DNA of 64,000 bases from Odontesthes bonariensis (Eukaryota; Chordata; Actinopteri; Atheriniformes; Atherinopsidae). The position numbers and the translations under genes are program-made. Under the pieces are notes generated by a model, which saw only the letters and a program-made list of their open reading frames with translations, had not been told where the DNA came from and did not search any database. Below, in pieces: positions 32,640 to 45,162 of the stretch (position 1 is the stretch's first letter; each line of letters begins with the position of its first letter). Location of the stretch: positions 5,800,001 to 5,864,000 of the forward strand of contig NC_134510.1 of the NCBI RefSeq assembly GCF_027942865.1, read 5' to 3'.

Positions 32640-33212
32640 TAACCATGCTTAAATATCAGTGTATAGGGCCACAATCTACACCCCCCCCCAGCAATCAGAA
32701 GCAGGCCAAGAGGGCCACCATTCCCAGGCAGAAACAGCCCCCAATGAGCACAGAACCCGGGAAGCACACCGTAGGGACAACCACGCATCCACCCAAAAGA
32801 CAGCAGAGCAAGGCCCCGGACAGAGCCTCCACAATCATAGGGCAGAGGCCCCCCGGTGACCAGAGGTGGCAGCCTACCAGCCCCGCAAGGCCCCCGCCAC
32901 CCAGACATGGGTCGCGTGCCGGAACCGATCCCCGCGAGCCCGAGCACCACCAAACCCCCCGGCAGAGACCCCGCCCAACACCCGAGAGGGCCAGGCGCCC
33001 CAGACAGCCACCCGCAGTGGGCCAGCGCACGCCCCAGTGCCCCTGGGCAAGGGCCCCGGGAGTCAAGACGTGCCCACAGGTGGGTGAGGGCGCGAGCAGC
33101 GGGGAGAGGCAATGCCCCCCCCCCCCATCAGGAACAGCACAAGCAGGCCAGAGGACAGCAAGACCCAGACCCAGACCCAGTCACCCCATAAATCATCAAA
33201 AAAAAAAAAAAA
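32640..33212. other. GC-rich block ending in poly-A
   Basis: This is a sharply bounded block much richer in C and G than its surroundings. It has C-runs at 32682-32690 and 33116-33126 and ends in an A-run at 33197-33212. Long open frames exist in several frames on both strands, as expected from composition alone, and all are Pro/Arg- or Gly-rich. The C-rich plus strand with a terminal poly-A suggests a retroposed or LINE-derived segment. The source is not recognised. Confidence 0.4.
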
Positions 33213-33224
33213 ACACCACAACAA

Positions 33225-33475
33225 ACGCTCTTATCTTCGGAAAAAGTGTGTAAACGACCTGCGTAAATGATGAATCCCACCTGTGCGTATATAATTGCAC
33301 GTGCACGAGGATAGTAAATTTGCATACTCCACGCCCAAAATGATACCATATAAGGCTGTGCTTCCTCGCTCCTGTGCCAGGAAGTGTTGAGTGTTGAGTC
33401 ATGAGAATACGGGCTCTGAGATTGAAGTTCTGGTTTCAGAGATCCAAAAAGGAAAATCTGTCATTTTAAAAGAAT
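33225..33475 (+). mobile_element. PIF/Harbinger fragment with Myb-like ORF piece
   Basis: CAAACGCTCTTATCTTCGG and the following 150 bp match the right part of the Harbinger copy at 56987-58300 in inverse orientation. The end encodes GSEIEVLVSEIQKGK, part of the Myb-like DNA-binding protein of Harbinger elements. The TIR itself is missing. Confidence 0.65.
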
Positions 33476-34189
33476 TGCAGAATCTGGATTTCCCATGTTC
33501 GCTCCCTCGTGGTTTGCATGTTTTCTCATCATTATGTACCGGAACTTAACGATTTGTCGCTGACTGTATAAGTTTATTCTCTTGGCAGCTTTTTTTATGA
33601 TTTATACTTAATTGAGAAAAGAAATCCCTTTCGATTTGAAGGGGTGTGTAGTGTAAAGTGCTTTACATGAAATAAAAGTATTACAGCGGGGAGTGGAAAA
33701 AGCATTAATAATACATAAAAGAATATAAAGAGAAACAAATAAAATAATTCAAATTAAATTAAAATGATTAAAAACAAGCAACAGTCTAGATGAATTAAAA
33801 GATACCGTGCAGATTTTATGCATAGACCCATGAGAAAAGAAACCTGGAAAAATGTCTACATTTAGTGAAAGTTTATTCTGGCAAATCAGAAATAAAAAGA
33901 AACAAGTCTGCACTTTACCAAAGTTGCAGGTAACTGGGTCGCACAGTAAAAGAACATTATAAAGTAGCTCTGCGTTCATGACTCTAATGTAAGTAGTCAG
34001 CCATGAATAACTCCCTGACCCTTCCTCTGTCTGGCCAGCTTCTGCCATCCAAATAATATAACAGTAATTATAATATTACTGTATATAACTTTCTACTATT
34101 AATATATATGTTTATCACTATTATTGTTTTATTATTACTGTTGTTTATTATTGTTTATCATTGGTGTCTTGTGTGTGGGAGGGGCATGT
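33476..34189. other. spacer, nothing recognised
   Basis: This is AT-rich, with no repeat or exon identified. Confidence 0.4.
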
Positions 34190-34489
34190 TAGTGGGGCAT
34201 GATTGGAACTTGAAAGAACTTATTGTGGGTGGAGCTTGATGACGGAATGTTCCTTTGATGATGTCCAGAACTTCAGGGTATTAGAATTCCAGACCGGACC
34301 AGAATTTATCGACTTCAGCCAAGTGCAGACAAGTACGATCAATTGGAGAATTACAGTCAGAGAAATACAGTGAACGACAAGTCTTAAAAAGACACTTAAC
34401 AAAACCTTAAAGGAAACCGCTTTACAACAAGCAGCAACACGTTTCTACCAAAGATTAAATCTAACAAAGCTTACCCAACTGTTATTGCA

Positions 34490-35730
34490 ATGTCACTGCA
34501 AAACAGCTGGGGACGTGTGAACATCCCTATCCAGGGTGTTCAAAAAATTGTTAGGCAGCTCAATGACACCAAAAGAGCCAATGAAGCCTTAGAGCACCAA
34601 AATAAAAACCTCCAAGAATTCATCGGTGGTTTGAGGAGTCACATCGAGGACCTGAAGGCTGACAAGAAACACTCAGTCAGACCGTCGAATACAAAGTCCA
34701 GACCGAAAAACAACTCGTATTCGAAGTCTACAAGCTCAGGGACGGCATGAAAACCGTGGAAGAGGGAAAAAAGTACCTCCAGGAAGAAAAGACCAAGAAG
34801 GAGATGATAAAGAGGAAGGTGTGGGACACACAGAAAAGGCTGGATGAAGAAAGAATGAAAATGAAGCTTGATTTTCAGAAGGCGAGAAAAGAAATGCTGG
34901 ATGAAACCAGAAGAGTGAAAGAGACCATCGCTGAGGTGGAAAAAGAAAGAGAAGATCTGGCAACACAGAGGAAAGATTTAGAAGAAGCTTGGAGGGAAGT
35001 AAAAGATGAGAAGAAGAAGATGGAGGAGGAAAAAAGACAACACAGGCAGGATTTGCAAAGGCTAGAAGAGGTCACCTTAAAGTTGAGGAAAGAGAGTGAA
35101 ATCCTGGAAGAGCTAAAGAGAGAGATGAAACGTCAGAAGCAAAATCTGGACTCAGAAAAAAAGGATTTAGAGGAGAAGAAAGCAAAAGTGGAGGAGGAAA
35201 AAAGAGAAGTAGAGGAAGAGAAGGAGAGCTTTCAACAAGAGAAGACACAACTGCAGAAAGACAGAAAAGATCTGGAGCTGGAAATACAGCAGCTGGAAGA
35301 GGACAAAAGAGAGTTTGAGGAAAAGACAAAGGAAATGGAGGATGTTCTTCATCCATCAATTGGCACTTTTCAAGAAGACCAATTTGAAGCATATGAAGAT
35401 CAAACATCCCTCCATCCCTCCACTGACGCTTCATGCACATATTTTCAGCCATTTGACTATCCTGATTATATTGAACATGATGCTTATTCATCCCTGCAAC
35501 TCTCCTCTGACCCTACCGACTTCTATGAGCCCGAACCCCTCGGATATTCAGTACCGTCCCTACACCTGCCCTAAGATCCATCAACTTTGGGAATCTATAC
35601 TTCACCAGCAATAGATTATTCCTCAGACTTTTATATGCATGGGACCTATTCTCCCTTTTATCCATCTGAGGAACCTTATCCTTTCTTTGTATGCATGAAT
35701 CCACCCATGCATACACCATATTATGTATAG
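34490..35730 (+). pseudogene. intronless coiled-coil gene, one frameshift and one in-frame stop
   Basis: The first frame starts MSLQNSWGRVNIPIQGVQK and continues with heptad-like residues to DLKADKK (about 34669). There an A-run appears one base short and the frame goes out of phase, ending at 34750. The plus-one frame stays coding from that point with LSQTVEYKVQTEKQLVFE, then a 200-residue Glu/Lys/Leu-rich coiled coil (34750-35340). An acidic, Tyr/Pro-rich tail follows. A TAA at 35572-35574 stops it, but the same frame continues with STLGIYTSPAIDYSSDFY and PFYPSEEPYPFF to a TAG at 35728-35730, in the same style. I therefore see one old gene of about 410 codons with two lesions. No introns are visible. 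The family is not recognised; a structural or scaffold role is only a guess. Confidence 0.6.
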
Positions 35731-36634
35731 ATTACTATACATAACTTTCCATTTCTATTATCTATATATATTATCATTATTTTTATACTATTAATTTAAT
35801 TATTTTTGTAATATTTATCATTATATGTATTATATTTATCATTATATTTATTAAGATATTTTTATATAAATTATTTTTACACAAAAATTTAAAAAACTAA
35901 ATGATTCTATACATAAATAAATATTAAGAATCATATTTCTGCTTATGTCTCTTTGTCTGATATCAAAATGTCGAGTGCTTCACTCTGGTTGCTCAATGTT
36001 GTTGTAATGGGGCAAAGTTTTGAAAAAGACTGAAGCTCTACACTGTTTCGATATGGAATGGATCACTTTATGTGGAATATATACATTTTAAGCCAGTAAC
36101 AATTAGAAATATAGATATATAGGTTCCAGGAACAGGCAAAAAAATCTTGAAAACCTTTAAAAGTTTTGGGGAAAAAACAATTAGCGTACATTTACAGGTG
36201 ATCTCACAGCTAATCAGCAACATGACTGTGTTAAAAGACCTTCCCAGAGGGGTGGCATCTGCTCAAATAGTTGGAAGAAAATGATCTCCCGTAGTCTTCT
36301 CTGAAACATTTTCACTTGATCTTGATGGAAAACGTCATGGAACAATGTGGAAGAAGTTTTTGAGGAAAATACGACCACGTCTCCACAAGAAGCTGAACAC
36401 TGAGCTGTAATGTGGGTCTGCAGCAGTGTGCCTTTATCTGTTTAAAACGTGCTCGACAAGAAGATGCATCAAGTTTTCTGCATAATACATACATATCACA
36501 TTGTTTAAGTGATGCTATGTTATATATTTAAGTTGCCAACTCCAAAAAAAAAAATAAAAATAAAGACGGTAAAGAAAATTCTCACATTTATCTCACGAAT
36601 TCAAGATATTTTAAGATTTTTTCTCTCATCACGG
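35731..36634. other. AT-rich 3' flank, nothing recognised
   Basis: A run of TATTATTTTTAT-like sequence lies at 35755-35900, probably the 3' UTR or flank of the coiled-coil gene, with an ATAAATAAATA stretch near 35915. There is no other feature. Confidence 0.4.
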
Positions 36635-36790
36635 GCAGCTGTGGCTCAGTGGTTAGAGTGGGTCGTCCAATAACCGGAAGGTTGGTGGTTTGATTCCCAC
36701 TCTCACCACTCCAAAGACTGACAGAGAGTCATCCCATGGTTTACAGTATGTGTGAGAACTCTGAGAAGCTGCCAAAGGTAAATTCATAAA
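36635..36790 (+). mobile_element. tRNA-derived SINE fragment
   Basis: A tRNA-like head GTGGCTCAGTGGTTAGAG (A box) is followed after about 35 bp by GGTTGGTGGTTTGATTCCC (B box). The cloverleaf stems are not maintained and the sequence continues into a non-tRNA body, so it is a SINE, not a tRNA gene. Confidence 0.75.
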
Positions 36791-36922
36791 GATGACAAGA
36801 CATTTATGTGTGTGAAAATAGAATTATGTTGGGGATAAAACAATTGCACAGTGAAATAGCCACTTAATATTTACTTTACAGTGTAAAACATGATCAAAAT
36901 GAGGTACCTCCATGTCGACAAT

Positions 36923-38161
36923 GGGCCTCATGAAAGAACGTTTTCATATTTTTATTCTAAATTTCTCTTACTTTTTTCGTACGGTCTCATACGAACAAGC
37001 CACTTCAGATTCAACAAACGCTCTTAACTTCGGAAAAAGTGTGTAAACGGTGTGTAAATAGCTTAAAAAAAACTAAAAAGGCTTGCCATGGGCAGGCGCT
37101 CGATGACTGCAACTAATGCCGTGCAATCAGTTGTTGCCTCATCATGATGGCACTTTGATGGGGTGGTCCATGAGGGGGGTCTTCTGGCACCACATCTTCT
37201 GGTCTTCCTGGGCTGGTTCAGGTAGTAGGAGACCCTCGTTCATGGCAATATTGTGCAAATCTGGCATGCCTTCTCTGGGCAGTTTGTCCCCCGCTCTATC
37301 GAGACACACCCACCTGGCCTTCAGCTCAGTGCGCTCCACGACAGGGGCACGGGTGCTTTGATGCGTATATGTGTCTCGTGCTCCAATTATGATTGGCAGT
37401 CCAGCCACTGCATGAAAGTCCCTCTTAATTTGTACATGTTCGACAGCGGTGTATGCGAATTTGATGTACCATGGGTGATAAACTGATGAGAGCTTTGATG
37501 ACCAAGGGGAGCGCATGACTCACAGAGGACTGGGACACACCTGATCTGTCTCCAACCTCCCTCTGAAAGGTTCCAGTGGCCAAAAATCCAAGGGTGGTGA
37601 GGACCTGGACGTGTGGTGGAATTGGGTTTGATCGGCGTGTTTCTCTAGAGTTGTGACTCTAGCAAGTTGCATATTTGCAGCAGCACAGTCCTTGGCAGTC
37701 TTAATCGCGATGTCAGTCATTCGTCTGTCTCCACAAGGATATCTACACGTTCTCTTCAAGAGACTGACGCACTAAGGCATCCAAAAGTAACAAGTCAGCC
37801 GCTGGTTACACTTCCCATTGACCTTGTTATATACAGATTCAAATTAACCTTCAATTAATGCATAATTTAAGTCAAACAGAATAATGTCAGCATCATTATG
37901 AGGTATAATGTATACATTTATTTATGTTTGCTTCAAAGTAATTAAATATATAATCCATTAGTCAAGCAAACTTGATTGGAATAACAGCGGACTATTTTAC
38001 GAAACTCCTACGACAGGTCTGGATCACTCGTAAATTTTGTTCGTACCTGAAAGAAAACGTAAAATACGAAAAGATTGGTGAATGCGCAAATTCTCTTAAA
38101 TCACTCGTACGCACGACTTAAGAACAAATCTGTGCGTACGAACGGTTCTTGCATGAGGCCC
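36923..38161 (-). mobile_element. PIF/Harbinger element, copy A
   Basis: The ends are GGGCCTCATG at 36923 and CATGAGGCCC at 38161, flanked by AAT and ATT (3-bp target, one mismatch). The minus strand carries transposase sequence: LTTLGFLATGTFQREVGDRS and SSVYHPWYIKF, then EHVQIKRDFHAVAGLPIIIG. After DCTHIRIKAP-like codons it jumps directly to VVERT and LKARWVCLDRAGDKL. The segment with the second and third catalytic acidic residues is deleted. A frameshift also lies near 37500. The Myb-like gene of the family is not present. Confidence 0.8.
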
Positions 38162-38644
38162 ATTGTCCTTGCAAATCTGTCCTTAACCCTAAATCCATGA
38201 GGCCTTCATTGCCCACAGGGCAATAGGTAAATTTAGGTTTTATGTAAGATCAGCATGGGTGATTAATAATCTATAAAAATAGTTTTACTCAATGAATGTC
38301 AGTGTGACAGTTTGACATAAAATCTCTAAGCTACCTCTTCATAATTTCAGTATGTGTTCAATTATGAAGCTCCCACACTTCTTGTCGTCTATGTGCTTTA
38401 TTGGTAGTACAGATAAACTCATCATCGAAGCCTCTCTGTAACGCATGGTACAAATCAGATGTAGCTTATCATCTTATAAACCCTGTTTTGAGTGTCAGCC
38501 CATAAGATTTTAATGTGCATCACGAAGTAACACAGAAAGCAGCTGACAAGTCTGAGAGGTTGATCTGTCCTAAATCCTGCTCACACTCAGGAACCACATT
38601 ACAAAACCTTGTGATCTACATGTACACAATATAAGCATAGAAAA

Positions 38645-38861
38645 AACATGAGTCATTTTAAAGTTTTATTTGTTACGCTGCAGTCTGACTACAGCATAAG
38701 TACAAGCATAAAATCTTTGACTACAACAGCACTTAGAGCAACATTTTTTTTTCATTTTCGTTTTTCTGTAAAAGTATTGCAATAACAGACCTTAGGCCTA
38801 AAACCTATTACATCACAATTGCTTAAATAAAAGAGGCAAAAAATACACATTTCTTCCTCTG

Positions 38862-38960
<99 letters not shown>

Positions 38961-41900
38961 TAAAACACAGAGGGGGGGGGGGGTTCTTTCAGTAAATAAA
39001 GCAAATTGATGGTACAAAACCCATGATGGAAGCAGTTTTATAGATACTGTCAAGACAGACGTTATCATTGTCATTACCAGAGTGAAACAATACAAACAGC
39101 TACGTGTTGTCAGCAGTACAGACTTCTGAGAAGTCGAAGGAGGGAGCGCGCCGCAGGGGAGAAATTGAATAAACATCAGTCTGAGCCCAATTTTGCTCTA
39201 TGAGCTAGTGCAGGAAACAAACAACACAACAACAAAAAAAAGGCATATTAAGGAGAGCTGAGCAGCACTCAGTGCTGTTGGCAGTCAGAGTTACAATAGA
39301 CTTTTTCCAAATTAAAATTACACAACAGTCACTTATTTGGTGCTTTGAAGAGAAAATGGCATGTTGCTATGTACAATATAGATAAGAATGAACATGCTCT
39401 GCGGTTATTGTACAGTGGAGTTACTTTTAGAACAAAATCTAAATAACTGACTGCAGATTAAACAGGACTTTTGTTTACTACATTGTGTCACATATACCAT
39501 TGTAATGTAAGAAATACTCCACAAAATAATAGAGTAAAAATTAATTGACATTTTTAATGGTATTTTTCTCCCCGCTCGTTTCGCGCTGCTGGTAAAAACT
39601 TTCCAACCATTGCCCACAAACTTTTCTCTCATGCCTTTCCTGTTGTTGACCATCCTTCTGAGCTGAAATTCTTTATTAGCCAGAATTGAACATCCAGCTA
39701 GACCTGTAGCAGTGCTGAGTGCTCTCAGCAAGTTTTATACTTTGGCAGATATACAAAACAAAGGTTGAAACAAACTGAAATCAGATGAGTGCAGGAGGAA
39801 AGACGCTCCCGTTTCATGAAGTGCTGGCAGCTCTCGTGTGCAGCAGTCATTTTCCAAAGTGGACAACTTGCTCGTCTATTGTTCGATCATTTACGTAGTT
39901 TAAATCATACCTCTGGTCGAGCAAATTTCATGGCATTAACAGCAACTGATGAGAGCGTGTGCTGAACATTTTTCTTAAAAGATCTGTGCAATAGAACTTT
40001 ACATTGGTTAGTCAATCATGTTCAAAAGAAACCACCCCAGCCAATACCTGAGTGATGGCTGGCACTAACAGAGGAATCCAATAAACAAGTGAATTTCTTT
40101 TCTCGACAGTGTCCTTAATCCGGAGGTCATCTCATCCCTATGATAACTCACTATTTATAGCAAAATATTATAAGTAGTAATTTGTATTTGTGTTGAAACC
40201 ATATTCTAAGCATACTTTGAAAACCACATTTTCTCATAAAAAAAAAGACAAAGCACATTTTTAACTGTAAGCATTTACAAATTTGAGGCTGCCTTCTTAA
40301 AATTCTTATATTGTATATACATAATATTACATTATTCACATCATCTTTTTGTGGTACCCATTGGGTAGGATATGTGCATAATATATTCAAGTTATATACA
40401 GCACCATACAAACAAACATAAAGAAAGACAGACTACTGAAAAAAGCACCGTTGGAAGTGAGGCACAACGAAGGTGGGAGCTTTTTGAGTGCAAGTGGGTT
40501 CCTATGTCAGCTCCACACACAGGTCACATTACTGCTTGGAATGGCTACAGCTGCTTCTCGGGGAGTGACCACTCCTGTTTCCCACAATGGCCAGGGAAGA
40601 TGTAACCAAAGCTCCAAATGTTCCAAGGATGAGCTGCAAGATTGGGAACATTCCCTTTGTTGCTTCTCTGGTCGCTGGATGTATATATTCAGACTTGAAA
40701 TGAATTTCAGGATCAGATTCAGTGTCACTTGAGCTTGAGAATGTCCACGATTGCCAAATGCTTGGCCAACCACCTATCTGTCCATCGTTTACCAGAAAAG
40801 GATACAATCAATTTTGGCAGTCCTTGCATACTTCTGTTGTATCCTGCCAGGCAGGGGTGACTGTCAGCCAGATAAAGCGTCTGCATGGATTCCGAGCAGC
40901 AGTGTGACTGAGGTGTGATCTGCTCAAACATGAACATTAGGCACCTTATTTACTCACATAATAGTAACATGCAAACCTCTTTGTAGAAAACATAAAATTC
41001 ATCTTTAAACCCTCAATTTACAAGCTATGACTGCGCAATAAAAAACAAGCTGAAAAAACCCCAAAGAAAAACATGGAAGAAATGGGAGTTCGAAGGAGCT
41101 TAGGTACAGTCGAAGGGACAAAGTGTTGGTACATTTGTAGTGGCTGGCTGACGTGCCTCCACTTTTCAGAAATCAGTGAAATAAGGGTGTCAGATTTCTC
41201 TCTTAGTTCTTGATGAATCGATGGGGACAGGATGGGCAGAGGGGAGAGGTTGAGCAGGGTGTAGGAGTGGGTGTGCGAAGCAGCAGTAGCAACAATAGTA
41301 GCAGCAGCAACAGCAATAGCAGCAGCAATGTAGTAACAAACATAACTATAGAGGAAGATAAACACACAATGACCAGAAACATACAACCGAGACACATGCG
41401 TACATTCAAACACATGATGCCAAGGGGATTAGAGGGCCTCTGCTAAAACTGACCAAAACTACCATCTTCATGATGTCTCTGGAACATAAAAGTCAGACAT
41501 TAGGTGTGAGTGAACAAGAAGAAGGAACATACAGATATATTCAGGCACATAACTTAGTTTCCTGATTTGATGTTTCTACTAGAAATCATCTCTGCCACAT
41601 TAGCGTTGCCCTCAAAAACATGCCGATGCATAAGGCAACCTCTCACACAAGCTGCCACTGTGTGCAGCAGACCATGACTGACTATTTTAAAAAAATGTGG
41701 CAGACTTGATTCAGTGTTATTTCAGCAATACAAACATGGTTTTGTTGCATCTCTACAAGTGAGTGGACAAGAAGTGATGAAACCAGTTCAGCCTGGTGAT
41801 TTTGAATATTCTCCAACTTGTCACTAAACCTCATAAAGATCCAAACCACCGATGCGTGTATGACAGTCTGATGCTGCTCACTCCATTGAGCCACAAAGCT

Positions 41901-44568
41901 CTATTTTTGTCCATGAGAAAACCACTCTTTTGCACTGGGCAACACGTTGCTTTAAGAAAACGAGCATATAGTTGCTTATATGGACTCATTAGATCACGAT
42001 GTTGCTAAAAAAAATTCACAAAAACACCAAAGCAATGTTATTCCACAGACGAAAACTGTCCACAACCAGCTCACTGTTTCCTCTGGTGTCAGTCATGGTT
42101 GCAAAAAAACAACAGTGTACAGTTGTTCACACAGATTACTGTTCGCTCCTAACACTGGGAAAAAAGTTCGACCAAAAATGTCAGTTGGATTACAAATGTT
42201 GGTCAGAAAGTTTTCACGACATTTTTTTGACTATTAAAAAAATATATAAAATACCAGCAGCAATCTGATCTCTTGCTTCTGAGGTACATCAATGTTCATC
42301 AACATGTTCCTCTAAAAATAGACAAATGTATACATGCTGAGACTTCTAATCAGAACCAGCTGGGTATCCTTGAGCAGTATGGAAGAGGGTAGGGTGTGAA
42401 TTCATCGCTAAAATCAAAGCAGGTGTAGTTTCCTTTGTGCAGCTTGAATGAAACATTAAATCCAGGTTGACTGGACTGTGGTGTACATGTTCTTTGAGTA
42501 TAGACCATCATGCAATTCTGATTTTTCGAGAAACGCTCCACAGAGTTCCAACGAAAGCTTAACTGATGTTGTGTATTAATTTTGACAGAGTCACATAAGT
42601 ACTGTCCTTGAATCTTTAAACTCTAAGCAGTCCGCTAATAAGTCACTCAGCTGCAAACACATGAACATACACAATACCCTAGCAGGAGCATTAAGTGCTT
42701 TTCAGTGTTGTTAAAGGTCCAACAGGAACACACACACACATACACACCAACCCACTTATACTGTGAACAGAGAACTGTACTAGCATGCTGCCAAACGAGG
42801 GCTCCACTCCTGTCTCCATTTTAAAGGGCTTGGCGGACTCTGCATCACTTGAGCACACTTTTTCTGCAGACAGATAAAAGGAGGGATGATGAAACGGGTT
42901 TAATAGAGAGACAGTGTTAAAAAGCAGGGATGAGAGGAGGGGATGTAGGGATGGGATAGGGGAAGGAGAGAGGAAGAGAGTGAGACAGAAAAAGGACAAC
43001 AGCAGAGGAAAAGGCAACAATGAGTAGAGAAAAAGGCTGGATTTTCAAAAAGGTTTTTAGTTACTTTTACAAAAAGGACCCTCCAATAGCCCTTTGACTT
43101 CAACCAGTCAATTTTTGTTGCACACTTGATTGAGAATCATCACTTTGTGTTGTCTTTTTTGTGGCTTAATTGATATAAAGACAGAGCTGAACCTTCCTTT
43201 GTACTGTTGTTGTGACAGCACAGCTCCCAATTTGGTAAGGATATTGTCAGAATGCACTGTGCAGGTCAAGATGAGCAGTGGAAGGGAACTAAAGAGGGAT
43301 GCAGGAAAGAGGAAGTGTCAGGTGCTGAATGATTGGAACAGATTTGGAAAGAGTTGAATCTGTTAAGTGACTAGGCTGGTCGATGGACACGTGTATGTTT
43401 CGTTGGATGCAGAGATTTGGTTTACATGATTAAACTAGCTGGCCAGAAACATTAGATTATGTTGGATGTTGGATGTTGCTAAGCAGAGCATATGAACTAC
43501 TCTGGTTTGGGAAATATTTGTAATAAATGACCAGAGTAAATTAAACATATTTAATCCAGCCATTGGTTTGTCACAAAGAAGATTTTCTCCCCAATGAGAA
43601 TAAAGTGAACACAGAGAGGAAGCAGGAAAAGGTTATTCTCTTACTAGGTTTCACTGTGTCGATGATGTAAGCAAACAGAGGTGTTGTAGGCTGGGTACAT
43701 TTATCTTGCACAAAAAAGGAAGGACATAAGCTTATACTTGTTAGGTTTTCTGTTGAGTTGAGTTGAGTTGAGTTTTTTTCTATTTTGCTCCCAATTGTTT
43801 AAAGAACTTTGGAGCCAGAGTTCAGGTAATCTGTCCATCCATGAAAAGAATGCCTCCCCCTCAAAAAGAACAACAAAAAAAAATTAAAAAGAGAGGAAAA
43901 AACACAAGCATCATTACATGACATATTTTCCTTCTTTCTCTTTTACAAAAAAAAAGATAGTGCAACTTTTAGGTAACTCCTCTTTTCTGTGTTGTGAATG
44001 TTAGAATGTATCATTTTCCCCATTTTTTTCGTTTCCTCATGAACCTTGGCACTAATATTTGGGTTTGAGTCTCTAGTTTTTTGTGTTCTCTGTAAGTCCT
44101 GGATTCTCACTTCTCGCTTTGTGCACAGATCCCGGTCTGAAAAACTAAACAAAACGAATAGAAAAAAAGAAAAGAAAAACAGAAAAACATCCTCCTCAGT
44201 TGGGTATCACCCAAGGTGGCATAAAAAGGGAGAAAAATAACTTGTTTCAGTCTGTGCCAGCAGGGTCTTTCTTTCTCAAAATGAAGGGAAAAAGTCTCTG
44301 TGCAGTGCATACATCCTTCTCCAGCAGTGCAAGCAGTTTGAATTACTTTCACAAAGAAACTCATTAAATCAACTCCTGGTTTCTCTCTTCTCTTGTTTTG
44401 TTGTAGCTCAATTTGATATTTCTTTGTGCATGGGAGTGTGGAGAGAGCACATGAAAGAGACAGAGAGCAACAAATCAATACACAGACCAATGCTCACTGG
44501 TCAGGGGTGAACAAGAACAAGTTTTCAGTCTAGGATGGGTTGCCCCACTTGCCCCCTCATACTTTTAA
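38645..44568 (-). other. ldlrad4: ldlrad4 3' UTR (candidate)
   Basis: Left of the stop codon at 44569 there is no other gene for 5.9 kb. The sequence lacks strong transposon signatures, unlike the neighbouring DNA. A polyadenylation signal AATAAA (minus strand, 38670-38665) is followed by a GT-rich stretch. Long 3' UTRs are known for LDLRAD4 in mammals. The limit is inferred; earlier polyadenylation sites are possible. It contains a (TA)n tract and an imperfect AGC/AAC repeat at 41280-41340. Confidence 0.4.
38863..38957. repeat. (TA)n microsatellite, about 95 bp
   Basis: This is an uninterrupted TA tract. It is self-complementary and can extrude as a hairpin. A G-run of 12 follows at about 38972-38983. 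Confidence 0.98.
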
Positions 44569-45162
44569 TCAGACCAAGTCCTCTGGTTGGCCGTCCTTGG
44601 CCTTGGCAGGTACTATTGTGCTTTCTGATTGGCCCTGCTGCTGGATTGTCCTGCTCCCCGGCCCCCCTGGCCTTCCTACTCTCTGGTTATTGCTGTGCTG
44701 GTGTAGAAAGAACGCCGAGCCAGGGTAGTGGCCCATCACCTCGCTGTACGCTGGAGGGGGGCCCTCCATGCGGCCATGACTGCTGGAGTTGGCCACGCTG
44801 ATACCCGAGTTACTGCTAGGCGGTCTCGGGCCTCCTGCTCCCATATTTCCCCCTCCCCCCCCCAAACCCCCTAGGCCACTGCCTCCCCCCATGTCGATCA
44901 AGTCACTGTCATAGATGGTCCGGTTGGGTGGTGCCCTCACAGACTCACGGTTGAGCTCCATCTGCTGCTCAGGATCACGGAGTTGCAGGGTGCAAGGCCC
45001 TTGGTATGGTGGGGGCTCCTCTCCATCTGACAATGATATGGTGGGAGGCAGGTCGATCTGGTGCTGCATGTAGGGGTAGGTGGGCTGGAAGTGGCTGAAG
45101 CGATCACGTTGCATGAAGGAGGGAGCAGTGAAGCGATCCCTAGCCTGGGGAGCATATAATAC
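44569..45162 (-). CDS. ldlrad4: ldlrad4 last coding exon
   Basis: LDLRAD4 is a single-pass membrane protein. It binds SMAD2/3 and keeps them from the TGF-beta receptor complex, and recruits NEDD4-type ubiquitin ligases. The exon begins after acceptor CTTTCTCACAG (phase 0) with [16 protein letters not shown] and ends at TGA 44571-44569 (197 residues). It shows [20 protein letters not shown] with a PPxY motif (PPPY), the SMAD-interaction motif in [16 protein letters not shown], a second PY motif ([15 protein letters not shown]) and the C-terminal [12 protein letters not shown]. That C-terminus separates it from the paralogue PMEPA1. Compared with the mammalian protein there is a Gly-rich insert [14 protein letters not shown] between the SMAD motif and PPSSNSGIS. 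The reading frame is clean and the exon looks functional. Confidence 0.95.
   Translation of the reverse strand, partial: VLYAPQARDRFTAPSFMQRDRFSHFQPTYPYMQHQIDLPPTISLSDGEEPPPYQGPCTLQLRDPEQQMELNRESVRAPPNRTIYDSDLIDMGGGSGLGGLGGGGGNMGAGGPRPPSSNSGISVANSSSHGRMEGPPPAYSEVMGHYPGSAFFLHQHSNNQRVGRPGGPGSRTIQQQGQSESTIVPAKAKDGQPEDLV

Noticed and set aside
32558..33253. Several 100-200 codon frames on both strands
   Set aside because: They are expected from high GC content; Arg/Pro or Gly composition only, and no motif.
36640..36720. tRNA gene
   Set aside because: A and B boxes are present, but the acceptor stem does not pair and the sequence runs on into a SINE body.
44535..44801. Plus-strand frame opposite the last ldlrad4 exon
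   Set aside because: It is an antisense shadow of a conserved coding exon.
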